This document shows positions 27,851-35,654 of a stretch of 64,000 nucleotides of DNA, in pieces. The stretch covers positions 88,206 to 152,205 of the forward strand of contig NZ_JACHKZ010000010.1 in NCBI RefSeq assembly GCF_014207855.1, read 5' to 3'. Source of the stretch: Comamonas odontotermitis. GTDB lineage: Bacteria; Pseudomonadota; Gammaproteobacteria; Burkholderiales; Burkholderiaceae_C. The notes under the pieces were generated by a model, which searched no databases, was not told where the DNA came from, and saw only the letters and a list, made by a program, of their open reading frames with translations. Every line of letters starts with the position of its first letter. The first letter of the stretch is position 1. The translations under genes and the position numbers were made by a program.

Positions 27851-28039
27851 TTACAGGCGTTGGCGCGCGGCGCGCTCGACTTCTTCGCGGCGATCCAGGC
27901 GGGCGCGGCGCTCAGCCCATTCGTTGCGCGCGTTGCGCCATACGAGGCTGCAGGCCCAGCGGGCAGCAGTGGACCACTTGGCACCAGCCCAGCGGCGCAT
28001 CTTGAAGAGGCGATAGGCGAGAGAGAGTTGTTCAGCCAT
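27851..28039 (-). CDS. Small basic aromatic phage protein
   Basis: A 62-aa Arg/Trp-rich protein (RLFKMRRWAGAKWSTAARWA then RNARNEWAERRARLDRREEV). A strong ribosome site, TAGGAG, is seven bases before the ATG, which supports it. Function unknown. Confidence 0.55.
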   Translation of the reverse strand: MAEQLSLAYRLFKMRRWAGAKWSTAARWACSLVWRNARNEWAERRARLDRREEVERAARQRL

Positions 28040-28052
28040 GGTGGGCTCCTAG

Positions 28053-28082
28053 AAAAACAAAAGCCCGCTGGTGTTGCGGGCT
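28053..28082 (-). terminator. Terminator of the YafO-like toxin unit
   Basis: AGCCCGC and GCGGGCT form a 7-bp stem with a 7-base loop; on the minus strand it is followed by TTTTGTTTTT. It lies downstream of 28122-28562 and separates it from the next leftward gene. Confidence 0.65.
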
Positions 28083-28121
28083 GGTGGATTGAAGAAACCG
28101 CTGAGCAAGCGGCTTGTGTGA

Positions 28122-28562
28122 TCAGCCAATAATTTGGCCGGTATAGATGAATTTTTCGGCAATCTTGATGAGCTTGCCCATTAGCAGAGCGGAATCTGGC
28201 GTGAGCATTTTGGCTACTTCATGTGCCTCGGGTTCGTTCAAGATGTAGATCAGCAGGTAGCCGTGAGTAGGATCCTGGGCATAAACTAGCACTCGATCAC
28301 TGGTCTTGCGTCCCCGTCGCAGCCATTGAGCATTCCATCTGCGCAATGGCTGGGCATTGGCCAGTGGCACCAAGTGAACATGGCGCAGTCCCATGGAGCC
28401 ATCGGAAAGTGTCGGGGCAATGTATAAGCCGTCTTTGCCAAAGAAATAGGAACTGTATTCGCCATCGTTGCGCCACTTCTCAAACTCAGCAGCGAATGCC
28501 TCTGGAGACTCTCCAAGCCTACCTAACTGCTTGCAGATCGCAGCGGTACATTGCGTCTTCAT
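28122..28562 (-). CDS. YafO-family toxin candidate (mRNA interferase-like)
   Basis: A 146-aa protein resembling YafO toxins, ribosome-dependent endoribonucleases: a conserved pattern FFGKDGLYIAP, then LRHVHLVPLANAQPLRRW, KTSDRVLVYAQ, HGYLLIYILNEPEAHEVAKM and KIAEKFIY. A small gene lies 11 bases upstream on the same strand and is the likely antitoxin, although it does not look like E. coli YafN. A terminator follows. It may stabilise the prophage or act in phage defence. The call is by remembered family pattern, without alignment. Confidence 0.75.
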   Translation of the reverse strand: MKTQCTAAICKQLGRLGESPEAFAAEFEKWRNDGEYSSYFFGKDGLYIAPTLSDGSMGLRHVHLVPLANAQPLRRWNAQWLRRGRKTSDRVLVYAQDPTHGYLLIYILNEPEAHEVAKMLTPDSALLMGKLIKIAEKFIYTGQIIG

Positions 28563-28573
28563 GAGAGAAGGAG

Positions 28574-28795
28574 TCAGATTTCCAAGTCGGCGAAATCTTC
28601 CAGCGCCGCCCTGGCACTAAAAAGGCGGGCGTTAGCTGGATTGGAAATCTTCTGAAATGTGCGCACAGCATTGCCCTTTGTGGGCGAATCGATGACCACC
28701 ACCTGCTTGCGCTTGGAGGCAAGAGGGCGCACAGAGTAGCCCGCACTGCGCTTGAGAGCGCTGCGTCCATGGGCGTGCGTGTAAATAATGGTCAT
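28574..28795 (-). CDS. Probable antitoxin of the YafO-like toxin
   Basis: A 73-aa basic protein (THAHGRSALKRSAGYSVRPL; FQKISNPANARLFSARAALE, ending DFADLEI). It directly precedes the YafO-like gene in the same direction, the usual order for type II antitoxins. It does not resemble YafN/Phd, so partner identity is inferred from position and size only. Confidence 0.55.
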   Translation of the reverse strand: MTIIYTHAHGRSALKRSAGYSVRPLASKRKQVVVIDSPTKGNAVRTFQKISNPANARLFSARAALEDFADLEI

Positions 28796-28926
28796 GCTTA
28801 GGAGATTAGCACATTCTCTCCGGCCCTGCTAATTGGCCTGCTGAGCTAGCCCTGGGGTATGGTGCCGGTCCCGTGAGGGCAAGCCAAGCGCGGAGAAGGA
28901 CACGCTCGGACCGGCGAAACTAAAAG

Positions 28927-29208
28927 CTATTTACGTACATTTGTGTTCTGCGAATAGAGGAATTGCAAAAACTCGCTGTCATTTGATTTGATCCGTCTTC
29001 CTACTGTTTTGTATCGGATCGGGTCGTATCTCTCGCCTGGCAAAAAAACAGATTCCACATCTCGAAGAGCACGCCAACCAAAGCCCCTGAGCCTTAATAG
29101 GCCAACAGGGTATCTAACTTTGATTTTTTCAACCGAATCAATCCCATTCCTCTGTAGGGCAAGGTAGGTGCGCGGAGATAGCTCTTTGAATCTAGGATCT
29201 TCGATCAT
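28927..29208 (-). CDS. Phage protein resembling the RNA polymerase alpha C-terminal domain
   Basis: A 93-aa protein whose residues 9-57 read like the helix-hairpin-helix of RpoA-CTD: LSPRTYLALQRNGIDSVEKI followed by VGLLRLRGFGWRALRDVESV. In RpoA the same places hold LSVRAYNCLKREGI and LLDIRNFG. The arginine-rich surface corresponds to UP-element DNA contacts. The protein has no polymerase assembly domain. It may compete with or substitute for alpha-CTD at promoters, or be an HhH DNA-binding protein. Confidence 0.65.
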   Translation of the reverse strand: MIEDPRFKELSPRTYLALQRNGIDSVEKIKVRYPVGLLRLRGFGWRALRDVESVFLPGERYDPIRYKTVGRRIKSNDSEFLQFLYSQNTNVRK

Positions 29209-29734
29209 AATTTTTATCTATCGATCATGTTTTATTGATGCTTTTTCCTAGTATTTCAAAAATTCTTGCCCGCCACAACAAGACATTGCTTGAAGTTGAT
29301 GCTTACATCCGACATTCCTGTTAACAGTCGTTGAAACCTAAGCCCTCTGTCACAAGGCTTGGGTTTCCCGCCCGGATGCGCTCCGGGCAGGCGCGCTGGG
29401 ATTCCAACCAGCGTTGCCGTTGTTGATCTTGGTCGCATTCACCTCACCAAATTCAACCTTGCAGGGTTACGGCTGGGCACCGCACAGAGCTGCGGCCATG
29501 CCCGCAGATGCATTGAGCCGGGCGAATGCCTCACATAGGAGAGGCAAGCAACATCGGCTAGGCTGACTTTTTAAAGACCTGAGAGGGTGCTGGCGCGATC
29601 ACTGGCACTCATCGCCTGGTGCAACTCCCACTGCACTCCTCTGGAGCTGGACCGCCCGCTGCATCCTGTAGGGCTTATGGGGGCCGGATCGCTACCCCTT
29701 CGGTCGTTTCGCGTTTGTTGCTGCGACGGGATGT
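29209..29734 (-). other. About 0.5-kb leader downstream of a CI-controlled promoter, no firm gene
   Basis: No long reading frame is convincing. On the minus strand several short frames with ribosome sites follow each other, for example a GTG frame at 29442-29350 (VNATKINNGNAGW...) and ATG at 29438 after GGTGAGG, and a 19-aa frame starting MSDVSINFKQC after ACAGGA. Hairpins include GCCCGGATGCGCTCCGGGC near 29372. The pattern of short overlapping frames recalls the Ash/Icd-like leader regions of P4-type phages, but I cannot confirm homology. A small regulatory RNA is also possible. Confidence 0.35.
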
Positions 29735-29762
29735 AATGTACAGCATTGCTGTATTAAATCAA
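29735..29762 (-). promoter_or_regulatory. Leftward promoter overlapped by repressor operator
   Basis: On the minus strand TTGATT (29757-29762) and TACATT (29735-29740) stand 16 bases apart. Between them lies TACAGCATTGCTGTA, a perfect 15-base palindrome that also occurs at the repressor/cro boundary (30618-30638). Repressor binding here would shut off the leftward early genes, as at lambda pL. Confidence 0.65.
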
Positions 29763-29861
29763 GCGATGCACGATTCCTGACTAAAAAATACAACATTACT
29801 TGATGATGAAGAGCAAAGAAAAGCCGCCTAGGGTGGCGGCTGTTTGGAGGCAGGAGGATGC

Positions 29862-30575
29862 TTATGCAGGAATAAAGGCGTCTGGTGGAACGCTTCCCGC
29901 AACACGGTGGATGCTCTCAATCTCATCCTTGGAGATGGTCATTGGTGCGTATCCATTGTTGATGCTCAGCAACTGAATCTCATCATCACGTATCCAGTTC
30001 AATTGCTTGAGGAGCTTGTGTCCATCAGCGAGCTTCACAACAACGTCTCGACCTGGTAGCGCCTCAATTCCTGGCGTGACAACAATGAACTCGCCAGCTC
30101 GGTAACGTGGGTGCATGGAGTCGCCTTTTACTCGCACGGCATAGGCTGACTGGTCTTTGACCCAGTATTCAACAAAACCCTCGCCATGGCCAACTGGGTA
30201 TTGCATCTCCTCTAGGAAGCCATCTGGTCCAGCTTTGACATGCCCAACAACAGGGATCAGGCGCGAAGGGGCCAGAGCTGGAGCCAAAGCCACATTGGTT
30301 GTTTCAATTGGTGATTCTGTAGAGCGCCCCGTCAGCAGATCGACGCCAAAAATGGATGCTAGGACAGGTATCCACTTTTTATCCATGCGCCCAGTTGCAA
30401 ACCAGCCTTGCACAGTCTGTGGCGAGCATGGTTGCTCAGATATCTCCTCACAGAGCAGCGCCAAGTGCCTTTTGGTCTTCTTCCCGTCAGTGGGATTCCA
30501 TGCTGCAAATGCAATAGCAAGCCGTGTCCGCACCAATTCAGCGGTGGATTTGTCGGATGGTGGTGAATCAAGCAT
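29862..30575 (-). CDS. cI: CI/LexA-type phage repressor with S24 self-cleavage domain
   Basis: A 237-aa repressor from ATG 30575 (a TTG at 30611 would add 12 residues). The N-terminal half holds an HTH (CEEISEQPCSPQTVQGWFAT). The C-terminal half is a LexA/S24 peptidase: cleavage site Ala-Gly in VGHVKAGPDG, catalytic Ser in VKGDSMHPRYRAGEF, and Lys in GRDVVVKLADGHKLL. It should hold the prophage silent and be inactivated after RecA activation. It is divergent from a YdaS/Cro-like gene across a shared operator. Confidence 0.93.
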   Translation of the reverse strand: MLDSPPSDKSTAELVRTRLAIAFAAWNPTDGKKTKRHLALLCEEISEQPCSPQTVQGWFATGRMDKKWIPVLASIFGVDLLTGRSTESPIETTNVALAPALAPSRLIPVVGHVKAGPDGFLEEMQYPVGHGEGFVEYWVKDQSAYAVRVKGDSMHPRYRAGEFIVVTPGIEALPGRDVVVKLADGHKLLKQLNWIRDDEIQLLSINNGYAPMTISKDEIESIHRVAGSVPPDAFIPA

Positions 30576-30617
30576 CACTGTATTCTCGTTCTCAAGGTGC
30601 CGATCAGCCAATGCTTT

Positions 30618-30639
30618 ATTTAATACAGCAATGCTGTAT
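30618..30639. promoter_or_regulatory. Operator between repressor and Cro-like gene
   Basis: ATACAGCAATGCTGTAT (30623-30639) is a 17-base palindrome. The 21 bases at 30618-30638 occur in reverse orientation at 29739-29759. Located between the divergent starts of cI and the Cro-like gene, it is the immunity switch operator. Confidence 0.8.
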
Positions 30640-30651
30640 CATCAGCACATC

Positions 30652-30903
30652 ATGGCGAAAGCACCTAACCCTCATTTTCTAAAAGCCATTGCTGTTTTTG
30701 GCAGCGAGGCCGCATTGGCGCGGGCAATCGACAAGCCTGCCCAGTTCATCAACCAGATCAAAAAAGGGGAACGCCCCATGCCTGATTCCTGGGCTCCTTT
30801 GATTGAGCTGGCGACTGCAGCGCTTGGCAACAAGATTCTTTGCGAAGACCTTGCGCCTGGCTTTCCCTGGCACGGCGTGCGCCAGCAGCCAGCTCACGCC
30901 TGA
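30652..30903 (+). CDS. YdaS/Cro-like repressor
   Basis: An 83-aa HTH protein: FLKAIAVFGSEAALARAIDK then PAQFINQIKKGERPMPDSWA. This is the YdaS/Cro type, in which the recognition helix follows a short turn. The ATG at 30652 is just right of the operator and divergent from cI, the Cro position. It probably represses cI during lytic growth. Confidence 0.82.
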   Translation: MAKAPNPHFLKAIAVFGSEAALARAIDKPAQFINQIKKGERPMPDSWAPLIELATAALGNKILCEDLAPGFPWHGVRQQPAHA

Positions 30904-31115
30904 TGGCTTGCTTTCGCTAATTCCACCGAACTACAGCGAAACCGAATGAGCGCCTCCCCATTGCACCAATTGATCTGCAGGCTGCTTGTCTGCAGCAGAC
31001 GCGTTTTCGTTCCGGACGCATCGACGTTGGTGCTCAGCACTGTGCGCTGCGATTCGTGTACGAGGGCTCCCAGCAATTGCGGGAGGCGGGTGGTGGAGGT
31101 GGTTTGCGTTTTCAT
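30894..31115 (-). CDS. Possible small phage protein antisense to the Cro-CII interval
   Basis: A 73-aa frame starting MKTQTTSTTRLPQLLGALVH, with a GAGG ribosome site nine bases before the ATG (31115). It lies on the opposite strand to its neighbours and fills the gap between the Cro-like and CII-like genes. The reading frame on the plus strand looks less protein-like. No family recognised. Confidence 0.45.
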   Translation of the reverse strand: MKTQTTSTTRLPQLLGALVHESQRTVLSTNVDASGTKTRLLQTSSLQINWCNGEALIRFRCSSVELAKASHQA

Positions 31116-31175
31116 GGGCTCAATCCTCGGGCATAGCGCCTATCGAGTCCATGTCCAAAAAAAGGAGATCCGGAC

Positions 31176-31709
31176 ATGAGTGCAGTTGATTGTGTGAGCC
31201 GTGGAGTGAACAACTACCCAGGGGGCCGCGCCGCGATCCGTGCCCGCCATTGCCCCGACAAGGTAGATGACACATTCCGCAAGGAACTCTCGGGAGCCGC
31301 TACCCACAAGCTGGGCTTGGCTGATGGCATCGCCATTGCCGCCATGTGCTGCGAGCTGAAAACGCCTCACTGCTACGACCTGGCGAATTTCGTGGCCCAG
31401 GAGTGCGGCGGGCGCTTCGAGCTGGCGGGCGAGTCTGGACCAGTCGAGCAAAGCCCAATCGCCAAGGTTTCCAAGCTGGTGCTCGAAACCTCGCATGTCA
31501 CCTCCGTGGTGATCGATTCCATGCAAGACGGCGTGATCAGCGACAACGAGCTGGCTGTGATCGAGCGCGAGATTGCAGAAGCCGAAGAGGCATTGCGTCT
31601 GCTGCGCCAAGCCGCCCGTGCTGTGAATGCTGCTGGCAAACCTGCCAGTGAGCGCCGCCATCTGGATCTGCCGGTGCGCTCGATGCGCGACGAGGCTGCG
31701 ACGGCCTAA
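31176..31709 (+). CDS. CII-like phage regulatory protein (CP76/YmfL type)
   Basis: A 177-aa protein. The start NNYPGGRAAIRARHCPDKVD with later THKLGLADGIAIAAM is the pattern of the phage CII/CP76 and YmfL regulatory families, with a predicted HTH. The C-terminal part is a helical, acidic region (DNELAVIEREIAEAEEALRL). It follows the Cro-like gene and precedes replication genes, which is the place of CII in lambdoid phages. Confidence 0.75.
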   Translation: MSAVDCVSRGVNNYPGGRAAIRARHCPDKVDDTFRKELSGAATHKLGLADGIAIAAMCCELKTPHCYDLANFVAQECGGRFELAGESGPVEQSPIAKVSKLVLETSHVTSVVIDSMQDGVISDNELAVIEREIAEAEEALRLLRQAARAVNAAGKPASERRHLDLPVRSMRDEAATA

Positions 31710-31809
31710 GTTTTCGCCGACGACCAGGGTAGCTCCCGCAAAGCAGATCCACCACCTGCCGGTCGTTGGCCTTCTATCAGTGGTGCTCCTTCCTTTTTGT
31801 GGTGGACAC

Positions 31810-32001
31810 ATGACAACAGCAGTACAGCAACAAGACGAGATCCAAGTCACTTTCAGCAAGGGTGGCCAGATAGTCATCTCTCAGGACACCTCAGACCTTG
31901 ATAGACCCACAAGCCATGTCTTTGTGGCCATCACAAACGTGGATGCACTGATCCGCGCAATCCGTTCTGCAAAGCAGAGAGCGATAAAAGAGGAGGGCTG
32001 A
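31810..32001 (+). CDS. Small phage protein of unknown function
   Basis: A 63-aa protein starting MTTAVQQQDEIQVTFSKGG. The ATG at 31810 lies a few bases after TGGTGGA. It is placed immediately before the replication gene with 2 bases between stop and start, so it is probably in the same operon. Function unknown. Confidence 0.6.
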   Translation: MTTAVQQQDEIQVTFSKGGQIVISQDTSDLDRPTSHVFVAITNVDALIRAIRSAKQRAIKEEG

Positions 32002-32003
32002 CT

Positions 32004-32795
32004 ATGGCAGGTGATTGGATCAAGATGCGCGGGAACCTGTGGGATGACCCCCGCATTGCTGCCTTGGTGGACGCCACCGAAACCAGCGAGGCGGCAGTAA
32101 TCGGTGGCCTGTACTGGCTCTGGGCAACTGCTGATCAACACACTGAGGACGGCTTGATGCCGGGCCTAACTCTGCGGCAGATTGACCGCAAAACGGGTGT
32201 TGCTGGTCTGGGAAAAGCCCTGTGCGATATCGGATGGCTTGCGGAAAGACCAGAGGGTGTTTGCTTGGAAAACTTCACCGAGCACAACGGAGCGTCCGCA
32301 AAACGTCGGGCTTCAGAAGCCCAAAGAAAAGCAAATTCGCGCAAGCCGTCCGCATCGGATGCGGACAAGTCGCAGACAAGCAACGGACATGAGCCGGAAG
32401 AAATTCGCCAAGTTGCGGAGCTAGAGAAAGAGAAGAGAAGAGAAGAGATAGATAACTCCGTAGCTATCGCTACGGGCGGCAGTGCCGCCAGCCTTCCAGC
32501 CGAGCTGCCAAAGGATGAGTTGTGGAAAGCGGGGAAGTCATTGCTGATGCAGGCCGGGATGCCAACGGCGCAGTGCGGCAGCTTTGTCGGCAAGTTGGTG
32601 AAGGACTACGGAGAAGGGGTGGTGGTTGAAGCCGTGAGAGCCGCTGTGGTGGCGCGGCCTGCAGACCCTGCCCAGTACCTGAAAGCAGCCTGCATGCGAG
32701 CGGTTGGCAAGCGTTCTGGAGGAGGCGGGGCAGTGGCTGGCGCAAAACAACAGAACTTTGATCCGAGCTACTACGAAGGAGCGGGGAACTGGTAA
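32004..32795 (+). CDS. Phage replication initiation protein (O-like)
   Basis: A 263-aa protein. The N-terminal domain (GDWIKMRGNLWDDPRIAALV; GGLYWLWATADQHTEDGLMP) is that of phage replication proteins with a winged helix. A charged linker (EKEKRREEID) leads to a C-terminal module (WKAGKSLLMQAGMPTAQCGS) that probably contacts the helicase loader. Its stop overlaps the next start in TAATG. It should recognise the phage origin; iterons are not obvious by eye within the gene. Confidence 0.8.
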   Translation: MAGDWIKMRGNLWDDPRIAALVDATETSEAAVIGGLYWLWATADQHTEDGLMPGLTLRQIDRKTGVAGLGKALCDIGWLAERPEGVCLENFTEHNGASAKRRASEAQRKANSRKPSASDADKSQTSNGHEPEEIRQVAELEKEKRREEIDNSVAIATGGSAASLPAELPKDELWKAGKSLLMQAGMPTAQCGSFVGKLVKDYGEGVVVEAVRAAVVARPADPAQYLKAACMRAVGKRSGGGGAVAGAKQQNFDPSYYEGAGNW

Positions 32796-33547
32796 TGACT
32801 GAAATCCGAAACGAACACTGCCCCATCCATGGGGGCTACAACTCCCGCCGGAACCGGGAAACAGGCAAGTGGGCGCGCTGCTGGGGCTGCGTGGACGCCG
32901 AAATCAAGGAGCTGGAGGCTATGGAGCGCCAGCAGGCTCAAGCCGCAGAGGGTGAGAAGCTGCTGGCGCGAATGATCGAGGAGAGCGGCATGGAGGGGCG
33001 CATGTTGCTCTCCAGCTTCGAGAACTACACGGCAGCCAAGCAGGCCCAGGCAAATGTTCTGGCAGCGTGCCGCGCCTTCGCTGAGTCGGCCGAGCTGGAC
33101 GGCGGGAAAAACATCTGGCTCATCGGCCCCCCTGGAACCGGCAAAACCCACCTGGGCAGCGCCATGGTCGGCCACTTCATTCGCGCACGCGGCATCCCTG
33201 CAGCGATCTACAGCGCCCGGGAGATTGTGCGCATGCTGCGCGCCAGCTGGGACCGGAAATACGACCCCGAGGTGGAAACAGAGAGCCAAGTGATCGACCG
33301 CTTGGGTGAGATCGGCTTGCTGGTGCTTGACGAGGTAGGGGTGGGCTTCCGCTCCGATGCTGAGCGCATCCAACTGCTGGACGTTATCGACCGCCGCTAC
33401 AAGCTGGGCCGTCCTACCGTGGTGCTGTCAAACCTGCGTGCTGACGATGTGAAGGAGGTGCTAGGCGTGCGGGCCTTTGACCGCCTGCGTGATGGCGCAG
33501 AAATGCACATCTGCAACTGGGAAAGCCATCGCAAGGGGGCGCAATGA
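32795..33547 (+). CDS. DnaC-like helicase loader (AAA+ ATPase)
   Basis: A 250-aa DnaC/IstB-type ATPase. N-terminal cysteines (HCPIHGGYN, RCWGCVD) suggest a small zinc site, followed by Walker A LIGPPGTGKTHLGSA, Walker B LLVLDEVG and sensor TVVLSNLRAD. It would load the replicative helicase at the phage origin. It overlaps the O-like gene and the helicase gene (ATGA). Confidence 0.9.
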   Translation: MTEIRNEHCPIHGGYNSRRNRETGKWARCWGCVDAEIKELEAMERQQAQAAEGEKLLARMIEESGMEGRMLLSSFENYTAAKQAQANVLAACRAFAESAELDGGKNIWLIGPPGTGKTHLGSAMVGHFIRARGIPAAIYSAREIVRMLRASWDRKYDPEVETESQVIDRLGEIGLLVLDEVGVGFRSDAERIQLLDVIDRRYKLGRPTVVLSNLRADDVKEVLGVRAFDRLRDGAEMHICNWESHRKGAQ

Positions 33548-34965
33548 ACGCAAGGGTGGATATGCAGGAACTTGACCAATATTTCGGTGCTGAGCCCATT
33601 GCTCCCCGGACGGACCCTACCCAGGTGGCGGAGCAGAGCGTTTTGGGAGCCTTGCTGCTGGCTGGCGCTGAAGCCTTTGACAAGGCCGCTGGACTCTTGT
33701 CGGCTGCCAGCTTTGCACACCCCCTGAATGGCTGCATCTGGAAGGCAGTCGAGGAGCTTGTCCTGTCTGGGCGCGAAGTCGATCCTGTTGTGGTGCTGCA
33801 CAGCCTGCAGGGGAAGGTCGATGAGGCGTACAACGACCAGCTCCCGATGTACCTCACCAGCTTGGCCAGCGCGTCTACCGGGCGGCTGGTGGAACACCAT
33901 GCCCGGATTGTCGCCAACCTGCACAGGCTGCGCCGCGTGGCAGCGGCTTCCGCAGAGGTGAATGAGCTATTGCAAGACAAGGGGCTGTCTGCCGAGGACA
34001 TTACCAGCCGTGCAATGGTCCTGTTTGAGGCCATAGCAGATGAGCGCATGACCTCCGAGGCCAAGTCGGTAGGTGAGCTGGTAGTCCCTTTTCTTGATGA
34101 GCTGGAGGACTTGGCAGACGGCAAGGCCGTGCTGGGGCGTGAAACAGGCATTCCGAGGCTGGACTACGCCCTGGCCGGTGGCACCTATGACGGGCAGTTG
34201 ATCGTTATCGCTGCTCGCCCATCAGTGGGTAAATCATCCTTTGCCCAACAGCTAGCGCTCAACCAGGCTGAGCGAGGCTATCCAGCCGCATTTCTGGGCA
34301 TGGAAATGAATGAGCAGGAGCTGATGCGCCGCACGGTGGCGAACCTGAGCCGGGTGCCGCTGCGCCTGCTCAAGACCGGCAAGCTCAGCCCCGATGACTA
34401 TGGCCGAGTGCCTGACGCAATGGAGCGCATGCGGGATCTGCCTCTGTACTTTGAATTTTGCCCAGGCGCCAACCTTGCCGATATTTCAGCCAAGGCTAGA
34501 AAACTGGTCCGCAAACACAAGATCAAGCTGCTTGTAATCGACTACCTGCAACTCATGGCAGCAACCGATGAGCGCAAGGATCGCAGAGTCCAGTTGGAGG
34601 AAATCACCCGCAACCTCAAGCGCCTTGCATGCCAATTAGGTATCACGATCGCGCTCCTGTCCCAGCTCAATCGAGAGGTAGAGAAGCGCTCCAGCCCCAA
34701 GCCGATGCTGGCCGATCTGAAGGAGTGCGGGGCCATCGAGGAGGACGCGGACATTGTGCTGGCGCTGTGGGACCACAAGAAGGGCGACATTGATGAGCCA
34801 TCCATCAAGGGGCTTGGTGCCATCAAGGGCCGGGACTTGGGGCAGAGCGACATGGCGCTCCATTTCGAGGGCAAATACCAGCGCTGGACTGAATCGACCG
34901 AATCCCTGGCCAAGCCAGAGAGCACTCCAACTCGCCCACACAAGAGGTATCCAGATGACTACTAA
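33544..34965 (+). CDS. DnaB-like replicative helicase
   Basis: A 473-aa DnaB-family helicase. The N-terminal domain (PTQVAEQSVLGALLLAG) is followed by the RecA-like ATPase with Walker A AARPSVGKSSFAQQLALN, Walker B KLLVIDYLQLM and SQLNREVEKR. A phage carrying both its own helicase and a DnaC-like loader needs few host factors for origin opening. Start by ATGA overlap with the loader gene. Confidence 0.94.
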   Translation: MNARVDMQELDQYFGAEPIAPRTDPTQVAEQSVLGALLLAGAEAFDKAAGLLSAASFAHPLNGCIWKAVEELVLSGREVDPVVVLHSLQGKVDEAYNDQLPMYLTSLASASTGRLVEHHARIVANLHRLRRVAAASAEVNELLQDKGLSAEDITSRAMVLFEAIADERMTSEAKSVGELVVPFLDELEDLADGKAVLGRETGIPRLDYALAGGTYDGQLIVIAARPSVGKSSFAQQLALNQAERGYPAAFLGMEMNEQELMRRTVANLSRVPLRLLKTGKLSPDDYGRVPDAMERMRDLPLYFEFCPGANLADISAKARKLVRKHKIKLLVIDYLQLMAATDERKDRRVQLEEITRNLKRLACQLGITIALLSQLNREVEKRSSPKPMLADLKECGAIEEDADIVLALWDHKKGDIDEPSIKGLGAIKGRDLGQSDMALHFEGKYQRWTESTESLAKPESTPTRPHKRYPDDY

Positions 34966-35206
34966 CCAGATTGAGGCAACCCATGTCCTTCTGTGGAGCT
35001 GCAGCCAATGCGCCTTGCACATCGAGCCAGTGGCCCAAATGCTCAAGGCAAACCGCAGGGCCTACGCCAGCAATTACGGGTCGGACTATCTGCCGATCCA
35101 CATGGGCAGCGATGAGGAGTGCCGCAAGGCCGCAGAGCTGGCCAGAGAAACCATGAGCGACCGCCAACATGGCCGGGAGCTTTTCAGAGCACCAGACTTT
35201 ATCTAA
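34955..35206 (+). CDS. Small phage protein of unknown function
   Basis: An 83-aa protein (TTNQIEATHVLLWSCSQCAL; GSDYLPIHMGSDEECRKAAE). CSQC could be half of a zinc site. It overlaps the helicase end by 11 bases with an AGAGG site upstream. No family recognised. Confidence 0.6.
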   Translation: MTTNQIEATHVLLWSCSQCALHIEPVAQMLKANRRAYASNYGSDYLPIHMGSDEECRKAAELARETMSDRQHGRELFRAPDFI

Positions 35207-35216
35207 CGGGGGACCA

Positions 35217-35651
35217 ATGAACTTTGCAGAGACAGCAGCACTTTCCGCGCCAGCGCGCCGCAGCGGTCGCGGCTATGTTGACTTCACCTCTGTGGTGCCT
35301 GAGCACCGCGCAATAGATGCACGCTTGGCCAACTGGGGGCGCTGGTGCCACGGTCCAACACGCCGCGATGTTTCCCCAATGTTTCGAGGCATGCCGCCAC
35401 AACCTCACCTCCGCCAGCCGGGAGACATAGCCGCTGAGCCGCTAGACACCATGGATGCCGCCAAGGTTGCCAAGGAAGTTTCCAGGCTTCCAGAGAAGCA
35501 CCGCGCAGCCTTGAACTGGTGCTACGTGCTGGACCCCAGGAGCAAAGATGCTTCCCCCACAAGGGCATGCAAGAAGCTGGGCACCAGCTTTCAAGGGTTG
35601 GCTGACCTACTGCGCGATGCCCGCCAGATGCTGATCAACCGAGGAGCATGA
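35217..35651 (+). CDS. Candidate Q-like late antiterminator
   Basis: A 144-aa protein. HRAIDARLANWGRWCHG and the closing RDARQMLINRGA with a preceding EKHRAALNWCYVLD recall small phage Q-type antiterminators and their sigma-region-4-like fold. It lies after replication and before the late genes, where such proteins usually are. Start at the ATG at 35217 (GGGGGA upstream). The call is an inference from pattern and place. Confidence 0.5.
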   Translation: MNFAETAALSAPARRSGRGYVDFTSVVPEHRAIDARLANWGRWCHGPTRRDVSPMFRGMPPQPHLRQPGDIAAEPLDTMDAAKVAKEVSRLPEKHRAALNWCYVLDPRSKDASPTRACKKLGTSFQGLADLLRDARQMLINRGA

Positions 35652-35654
35652 CCG

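Noticed and set aside
29256..29438. 60-codon minus-strand frame as a normal gene
   Set aside because: It has a good ribosome site but a Pro/Gly/Arg-rich product with no recognisable fold; kept only as part of the leader region description.
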